Shown one piece after another: positions 56,973-64,000 of a stretch of 64,000 bases of DNA. How positions within the stretch are numbered: position 1 is the stretch's first letter; each line of letters starts with the position of its first letter. The notes beneath the pieces are model-generated. The model had not been told where the DNA came from and did not search any database. It worked only from the letters and a program-made list of their open reading frames with translations. The stretch is from Cycas panzhihuaensis (taxonomy: Eukaryota; Cycadophyta): assembly GCA_023213395.1 (NCBI GenBank), contig CM041465.1:12958001-13022000 (forward strand). The letters are read 5' to 3'. A program made the translations under genes and the position numbers.

Positions 56973-58280
56973 ATATGTTGTTTTCTTATAAAGAGTTTTA
57001 GGTATTTACCATACCACAAGGTTGGTTGATCCCTTTACTTGAGCAACCCATAACATAATAGGAGGTATTACTTTCTTTCCTTCTAGCTTGTTTCTTGAAG
57101 CTACATTATTTTGTTTCGCTTCCACTTTTTTTTTTTTTCATTCTATTATCAAACATCTTTAGGGATAGTAAGTTAGCCCTACTTAGAGGATAATGGGAAG
57201 GTAAGGAAGCCCCTTTTCCTCCATCTTCAACAACTCTCGTGGCAACATCAACAACAAAAGCAACTCGTGGAAGCATGGAGTGAGGAGAGACGGTGAAGAG
57301 GTAAGCGATCACAACACCAACTACTACATCTGGGTGTATATTCTCTATACACCTACTCTCTCTTCCTCTTATGCCCCTCTCCTTATCCCCTTAGCTTACT
57401 CTCAAAAGGAAAAGATTCAAAGTTTTCTTTATTTTTTTAGAAGGGTTTTACTTGTATTCCATTGTTTAAGGGGAGAGGGACAACGTTGCATGATCACATT
57501 GCATGCATATAGGGGATGCCCATTACTCTTTATCTCCCTCAATCAAACTAACCTCCTCTTATCAAAATTGGAGGTGACTTGCGTAAGGCATCCCCTTGCA
57601 TTCTATCTTTTCCTCCTCCCCCCTCTTGCTACTCTTAGTTTGGAATTTCCATTCATTTCTAAAGGTAAAAGAAGGTGGGGATACAAATAGGAAAAGGTTT
57701 ACATGATTAATTTACATGCTTATTATTCTGATTAGTTGTCTCTTTCATTTCCTTTGACCATATTTGTATCAATCTATGTTTGTGGTAAGACATTTGTAAG
57801 ACCATATAATTTTCATACTAAAAAAACCTTTTATCTTTTTTGGCAATCTAAGAAGACAGTATACTCTCCTAGCTTTGGTATCCTCATGGCTATTTCTACC
57901 TTTTCTTTGATTCCCTTCTAGATTGTGAGTAGGCTCCCTTAGATCATCTTCTACCTTATCTACCACCCTCTCCTCTTCTACTTATCATCCTTTTTCGAAA
58001 GGGAGCCAAGTACCTCTTCCTTCCCTATAGGGATAGGAGAGCTCCTCTTAGGCTACTTAGTAATCTGAGGATGCCCCTTTCCTAATCTAAATCTAGGAAG
58101 GTACTCATATAAAGGGAAAGTCATAAGTGCTATTTGTAGGTCTTCCTACTTGCACTTTAACATGCAGACACCCTTTGAGGGTGACCTATCCTCCCTTCTT
58201 GAGGTTTCTAGGCCCTTGTTATAGTTATAGTGTGGTTTAGAAGCTCTTATCTGTAGTGAACCCCCAAAGGCATTCTTCCA
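56973..58280 (+). repeat. 5' LTR of element D, right part
   Basis: Continues the LTR interrupted at 39898 (reassembled length about 3.1 kb) and ends CATTCTTCCA, one base before the PBS. It aligns with the right part of the B LTR (about 34.57-35.77 kb). ORFs inside, such as 57280-57690, are in LTR sequence and not recognised as genes. Confidence 0.85.
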
Positions 58281-58281
58281 C

Positions 58282-58299
58282 TAGCGACCATACTGGGGA
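58282..58299 (+). other. Primer-binding site of element D
   Basis: TAGCGACCATACTGGGGA, one base after the LTR end. The first bases are TAG in place of TGG. Confidence 0.85.
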
Positions 58300-58439
58300 T
58301 ATGCTAGTAAGGGAATGTTGCAATCTTCCCTCATGTTAGCGTGTCTTTCTCCTTTCGTCGTTACCTTCTAGGTTTGTTGGGTAATCCCTAACACTTTTTC
58401 CTTTGCTTCTATCTTTTCCTCTTCTAAGATTTTAGGTGA

Positions 58440-60530
58440 AACTTGAATACAACAATTTTCTCATCACCTATGAGGACTCCCTCCTACTTTGGAAGAGTCC
58501 CCTTACTCCTCCCTTCTATTATCCAACATTGAATTGACTATGGAGGGGTATCCTTCAAAATGGGCATATCATGCCTATGTTTCTAAGACTTAGCAACAAA
58601 CTTCAACTTCATTCCAGGGTCCTACCCAAGAGGGTAATAACCCTATCTTTTATCCAAGTAACCAAGAACACTCAAATTTTTAGCATCCTCCCATGCATGG
58701 CATGGGTGTGTCATCCACCGTGGGTTATCACTACCTCAGCAAGAATACCCATGAGGATCAACCTATGGGTTCCACTTTCTTATGAGTACCCTTCCACCTC
58801 ATATGAGTAAGAAGGGACCCATCCTATAGATGTTATAGAAGTGTTGCAACAATACTTTCAGGATGTGAGCACCCAATTACCTCCAAAGTGGTTGGAAAAC
58901 ATCCTTTGAGGCATGGCACTTCCTTCTTCTTCATCTATGCCTTCTAACTCTTCTCAAACTACCCTTATGGCCATGATAGAGATGTCCCTTTTTATTCCAT
59001 CCTCTTTGTATATCTCTCATACCCAAGGGACTATCCAAAGCATGCTCACCTCTGAAATTAGGTTGAGCATCCCTCTCCTTAACCAAGCAGGTACACCTCA
59101 ATTGATGGTGGTTCATGCCCCTTTTATGTGACTTAGGGGACTCTCATGTCCCCCATCTTCAAGCCACGCGTGATCTGTTCTTGTGCATCCCCAATCTCAA
59201 CAAAGAGATCCTTCCCTTTACCTACCCTCAGGATACACATCTCAACCATGGGGATAAGGAGAGGGAAATTCCCTTCCAGTCTATGAGGTAGATTCACTTC
59301 ACCTTATTAGATTACACCTCCTATAGGTGACCCATATGGGCAAAATCCTATCCTCCATCCACCTTTCCCATCTTCATGAACCACCTCATATGTGGTGCCC
59401 TCATAAGGGGAATTCACTCCTCCCTAAGGCCCTTTTTATTATGCCCCTTCTCAATAAGGAGCATTCCCTCATTCTCAAATTTCCCTCAAATAGGGTCGAT
59501 TCCCTCCCATCAAGTAGGAAGGAACCCATGGCTTCCTTATACTTAAACTCTTTAAGGCGGAGACAAGTATCCATACTTGCCTCCCTCTTCTTCTCTTATC
59601 AACCCATTAACTCAACCTAGGGCATGCCCCTTTGTTTATTTTAGATTGACTCCTCTATCTATTGAGGTGCTTATGACCAATCTACTGCCTCATCACCTAA
59701 GGTACCTAGATTTGATGGGACCTCATTGCAGGACCTAACCGAGCATTTTAGGAGCTTTTCCATGGCATGTATTGATTATTGGGCCTATGACCATATTTTA
59801 ATGAAATTCTTTCCCTATTCTTTATAGGGAGATGCCCTCAAGTAGTTATATCATCTCCTCACCTATTCTATCTACTCTTTCCAGTAGCTTATGAACGAAT
59901 TCATCAACTATTTTAATGTAGCTCATCCTTTTGAGAGTGGAATGAAAGCCCTACTCTCACTTAAGCAAGGTCATGAAGAAATGAATCATGACTTCATGAG
60001 ACACTTTCATGACCTTTGCATTCAATGAAGGCTACATTGCTTGAGGAATTAAAGAGGGACCATTTTCTGAATGCCCTCTTCCCTAAGGTCCGTATTGAAT
60101 TCTTCAAAATGGGGACAATAACATGTGACTCTGCCATAGCTAAATAGTTGGCACTTAAGGCCATTGAGATTAAAGTAGGTCTCAAGAAACCTCTCAAATC
60201 ATTACAACAATGAGAGGCACCACCTTCATCATGCGACCTAAGATCCCAACAACTCCAAAGGTCTTCTACCCATTCAACATAGAATACATTAGACCCTTTG
60301 ACTTTTGCTATATGTTCCTTTAAATATACGATGAAGGAGCTTAAGCTCCAAACTCCTTCTTCACCTTCTGACTCCCATAGACCTATCTATCAGGCCTCTC
60401 AAGCTATACCTCCTAAAAATAGAAACACCCACTCCTCCAAAACCAAGAAGACCAAACCTTCCTTAGATAGGAAGTGGTGCTCTGTTCATGGTAAGTGCTT
60501 CCATGAGGACTCGCAGTATTAGGTGTAACT
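58440..60530 (+). pseudogene. gag of element D
   Basis: The N-terminal part has TMEGYPSKWAYHAYV near 58.54 kb, matching C. A Ser/Pro/His-rich middle follows. The gag core has ACIDYWAYDHILMKFFPY near 59.77 kb and RVEWKPYSH-type sequence in another frame. A zinc-knuckle-like DRKWCSVHGKCFHEDSQY lies near 60.47 kb in the open stretch 60298-60522. The element D copy of this gag has a Trp codon at one place where C has TAG (WAYD against *AYD), showing how the C stop arose. Many other stops are present. Confidence 0.82.
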
Positions 60531-61837
60531 TCCCAAACTTGTGTTACCTTGTAACTCCTCCTCTAGATGGGTGTTTAAGCCTAATTTAGACCAACTCATC
60601 TATAGGTATCCCTTCCCTAAACATGGGGAATAGGATCAATATACCCAGAATAAGGGGAACCAAAATAGGAGATGATCCCCTAACCCTTCTTCCATGCAAG
60701 CAAAAGGAAAGAGGGCAAGGAACTCACTCTCTCCTCCCGGTTCCTATCATCAAACCTCTTCACCTTCATAATCCCAAAACAAAGGAAAGAGAGTCATGCA
60801 AATACTTAAGACCACCCCTTTGTACACTATCACCAAGTCCTGAGTAGCCAAAGAGGCCATTGGGACCTCCTCTTCTCAACTAGACTTTTCTATGGATACT
60901 CTGCCTTCTATGATTATAGCACTCCCTAAGACTATTCCTATCTACTTGGGTTATTATGATTTCTAAAGGGCCCTTCCACAACATATTAGGAAAGGGAAAT
61001 CCTTGTCAATCATCGATGAGCTCTGCACCATGGCTATAGGGATGTCCATGATGGATGTCTTGTGGAGTTACCCCAAGCAATGTGCTCTCCTCCTTGAGGC
61101 TTTAGGATTGGTTGATGCTTCCATTCATGTTTTGGGTGCCATCCTGAATTAGGAGCCTCTCATTACCTTTAACCTTAAAGACCTCCCTCTAGTGAGTGAA
61201 AGGGAGTTCTAGTGATACTATCCTTTCACTATATCCATTGATACTCTAGAATACACTCTTAAGAGAACTGTTGTAGATAATGATTCTTCTATTAACATTA
61301 TGCCCTTACGTATAATATAGGAGTTGGGCATAGCATCTCTTAGGCTGGTTCCATGTTGTTGCCAAGGCTATGATAGTAATGAAAAGACACCCTTGGGATC
61401 CATCTCTATTCCCCTTATCCTTGAGGAAAAAACTATCCTTCCAAACATAGTAGTCCTCGATGTAGACGTGGACTATAACCTCTTGTTGGGATGCCCATGG
61501 CTTATCTAGATGGGAGCTATGCATTCATCCCATTAAAGGCAACTAAAATTTGTCTATGAAGGATAGATGAAGGTTGTTTCCCCAGAGCCTCCTCTTACTA
61601 TACCATTACATTTGTCTCATCAGGTAGCTCGCGACCTAGTGAAGGGCGGTAAGGGCCCATCTACCCATGCTTCTACCTATACGATTAATATTCCTATCAC
61701 CCTCAGATAAGAGAAAGGGCCCTCCATCTCCTCCTCTAACCTCATCTGCTTTGTCCCTATTGGTGTAGAGAGTTATAGGTACCTCACTATTTTGAGTGAC
61801 CATGAGTTTGATGACAACGATGAGGAGCCTCCTATTA
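60531..61837 (+). pseudogene. gag tail and protease of element D
   Basis: Contains the pre-protease peptide around 61.03-61.12 kb (MSMMDVLW, QCALLLEALGLVDA) and protease with DNDSSINIMP at 61276. The usual Gly after DN is Asp here. The open stretch 61324-61509 ends VDVDYNLLLGCPWLI. The linker begins but is cut by an insertion near 61838. Confidence 0.82.
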
Positions 61838-61932
61838 GGGATCTAACCCGTAACTTACCTTCTCTTATATCTTTTACTTCTTTTCTCTCTCCTCTCTTAT
61901 ATCTTCTATTTCTTCTACTTCTTCCCTCTTCT

Positions 61933-62058
61933 TAATATCCCACATACATAAGTAGAAGGTTGTATAGTAGTCATTGAGCACTACATATATTCATGTAATA
62001 TCCCACATGCATAAGGAGGAGGTTGTGTAGTGAGCATAGAGCCATATATATATTTATG
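61933..62058. repeat. Two 63-bp tandem repeats
   Basis: Units at 61933-61995 and 61996-62058 both begin TAATATCCCACAT and contain GGTTGT(A/G)TAGT. A partial third begins at 62059. Located upstream of the PBS of the small insertion. Confidence 0.85.
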
Positions 62059-62213
62059 TAATATTTAGAGTAAGGTATCTTAAATGTTATTATTATTTAA
62101 TGTAATTGGGAGGTTGCCCCCTTGAAGGGTATTACAATACAAGTGCTTTGTTTGGAGTTATTTGCTTATTATGTTGGTGTGTAATTATCATTAAGGAGTG
62201 TTATCCTACCAAG

Positions 62214-62227
62214 TGGTATCAGAGTGG
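62214..62227 (+). other. Primer-binding-site-like motif
   Basis: TGGTATCAGAGTGG, matching the initiator-Met tRNA complement over the first 11 bases. It follows an LTR-end-like ACCA plus two bases. Confidence 0.75.
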
Positions 62228-63012
62228 TCAATCCATACCTTATGGGAGAGTTAAAGGTATTATATAATCAAATTTTTTTTCCATCAGTTTTTTCTCATCA
62301 GTACCTATTCTCATTTAATTTCTTCTTAGTTACTTTCCTTTTTGGGGGTAGAGAACACTGCAATCAGGCAGCTACCCTAACACTACCACCAGGAAATTTT
62401 CTTTTGCATTTAGATACAGACCCTATGCAAGGGGTCTATAAATATCATGAGGATCTATCATTTTGGGCTAAGAGTATTATGGCTTTTCCATCCCTTGTAT
62501 GAAGGATTGGAGATCAAACTCTTAAATCAAGCCTTAGATAGAACTTGGGTACATAATTACACCTCCACATACCTAAAAGTATATAGGAGGACCCCCTATA
62601 TAAGTCTTCCTAGTATAAGTAACCGTAGGAAACTTATTAATCGTCTACAATTTGTAGTGCACTGATAAGTGGTTAGCCTTGGGAAGTTACTCTCCACATA
62701 CCTTAGAGACGAGGTAATATGACTGTAGAGTAGAGCATTCACCTCTATAAGTTGATAATATTTATGACTGGGATCAACATTTCAGAGGGCCTACAAACTA
62801 GATAAGCCTATACCTAGTGTTTCTAGTCAGTCTATTAGTGGTCTATGTGCACCAATTAGTCAGTGAGTCAATCATCATCAATTTGTTAAATCTAGTATGT
62901 CTAGCTAGCTTGTCATCAGTTCATGCATATATAGTTAGTTAGTGACCAAAAAATCAAAATGAAAAAGGCAAAAAAGTAAAAAAAAATAAAAGCAAAAAGG
63001 TAAAAAGGTAAA

Positions 63013-64000
63013 CTCCTCAACATCTATAGGGAGTACTTACTTCATCATCCATCTAATTCTGAGTCCTAACCTAGAATCCCTTACATAGGGGAGCTTATCA
63101 CTCCCACTATATCCACGGAATTATGCATGGTCACTCCTATCTCATGTATGGACTCTAAACCTCCTTAATCATTTATCCCCTACACCTTATCATCTTCCTT
63201 GGATGATGAGGATAGTGAGCCTCCTATTCCACAACATAAGAGGATGCTTTCTGACTCTTCTGAGGAGCCTCCAAGTTATGTGGAGTGGTGGGTTGATCAT
63301 TACAGGTCTATCACTCTTCCTTCCTCTTAATCCTCATCACCTCTAAGTAAAAATATCCATGGGATAGATTGTTTTAAGAATGATAAGGCTCTATTAGAGC
63401 ATCTAGTAGGTTTTGTGCCTGATCTCCCTACTAGTCACTATAAGCTTAGTTTCCAGAAGATCTTAGCCTTAGGGTCACCCCTAGCCAACTTAGACCAACC
63501 CAAATCTCTTTTTTCTCTCTCTATTGATTAGGCCCCCCTCCATTTTGAAGAGGGGAATGCCATGTGTATGGGGGTAACCAAAGATATAACCCTTGCCCCT
63601 AAAAAGATCATAAAGATTGGTAGAATGTTCACATGAGGAAATGGAGGAATACACCTTCCTTTTCTAGGAGTTTTGTGATATATTTACATGGGACTACTTA
63701 TACATGAAGGGAATATATCCCTCCATCATCATCCACAACGTCAAACCATTCTGGGCACCTACCCTATGTGATAAAAGCAACACCCTCTCCATCCCAAACT
63801 ATCTTCTATAGTGAAAATAGAAGTGGAAAAGTTCTTAGATGCAAGATCAATCATTTATGTTAACTACCCCAAATGGGTTTCCAATATCTTTCCCATGGAA
63901 AAAAAGAATGGGATGATCCAAATTTAAGTTGAATTTTAAGACATAAACAATGCATATCCCAAAGATAACTTCCCCTTTCCCTTTATCGATCAGATCATTG
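63013..64000 (+). pseudogene. Linker and start of reverse transcriptase of element D (runs off window)
   Basis: The protease-RT linker resumes with sequence parallel to B 24.47-24.95 kb. The pre-RT part has FEEGNAMCMGVTKDITLAP near 63.55 kb. RT begins with WVSNIFPM and DINNAYPKDNFPFPFIDQI at the very end. Its catalytic box, RNase H, integrase, antisense ORF and 3' LTR would lie right of 64000. Confidence 0.8.

Larger units (their letters stand above)
61838..63012 (+). mobile_element. Small reverse-transcribing element fragment inserted in D, with initiator-Met type PBS
   Basis: Comparison with B shows about 1.17 kb of extra sequence between GAGGAGCCTCCTATT and ACTCCTCAACATCTATAGGG in the protease-RT linker of D. 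The insert has a TATA-like run (about 62.04 kb), two 63-bp tandem repeats, and TGGTATCAGAGTGG at 62214 preceded by ACCAAG. It also has short ORFs (62224-62502 and 62447-62665) and an A-rich end (62948-63012). The PBS suggests an LTR element 5' end or an endogenous pararetrovirus-type leader. No second LTR, RT or coat motif was seen, so the class stays open. I could not define a target duplication. Confidence 0.6.

Noticed and set aside
57280-57690. 136-codon plus-strand ORF
   Set aside because: It lies within the right part of the D LTR and has no domain; the B LTR has no matching frame.
13930-61837. Genetic code variant with TAG read as an amino acid
   Set aside because: TAG replaces Gln in some places and Trp in others, and frameshifts and other stops coexist; methylation-driven decay is simpler.
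1-64000. CRISPR arrays, bacterial operons or ribosome-binding sites
   Set aside because: The window is plant nuclear repeat DNA; tandem arrays have degenerate units and no spacer structure.

Overview
The window is nuclear DNA from a land plant, most likely a seed plant with a large, repeat-packed genome. The evidence is long Ty3/gypsy elements of Tat-like organisation (LTRs of about 2.4-3.1 kb, internal regions over 10 kb), a Ty1/copia element with an initiator-Met-type primer-binding site, and pieces of two plant gene families (PPR and CBP60). I cannot name the species. I found no intact host gene, tRNA, rRNA or CRISPR array. Nearly every coding region is decayed by stops and frameshifts, so genes are given as pseudogenes with approximate limits.

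Layout, left to right. Element A (gypsy, minus strand) runs from before base 1 to 23376: 3' LTR (1-1975), a 3' UTR with three families of short tandem repeats (2181-2960), a copia insertion (3143-9251, TSD TTGAA), an antisense plant-mobile-domain (PMD) ORF (9.8-11.7 kb), an extra RNase H (12.5-12.9 kb), integrase, RT/RNase H, protease, gag, PBS and 5' LTR (20922-23376). A sits inside element B (gypsy, plus strand), whose surviving part runs from 23377 to 35769: gag end and protease, RT/RNase H, integrase, antisense PMD ORF, extra RNase H, PPT and 3' LTR. An unexplained 2.3 kb follows (35770-38101), ending in a scrap of protease-proximal gypsy sequence (E). Element D (plus strand) starts at 38102. 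Its 5' LTR is split by element C (gypsy, minus strand, 39899-56967, complete, with perfect CACAT target duplications) and resumes at 56973, followed by PBS, gag, protease, a small insertion with its own PBS (61838-63012), and the start of RT at the window end.

B, C and D share LTR ends and belong to one family; A is a related but distinct family. A, B and C all have two unusual features downstream of integrase: a second RNase H that does not belong to the RT, and a reverse-oriented ORF with a PMD-like domain, an acidic linker and a coiled coil. The order of the two modules differs between A and B/C.

The most unusual item is the copia element. It has good LTRs, PBS, PPT and TSD, but I recognise almost no pol. 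It carries, antisense to itself, a PPR-type gene fragment joined to a CBP60 (calmodulin-binding transcription factor) fragment. This looks like a non-autonomous retrotransposon that transduced host sequences.
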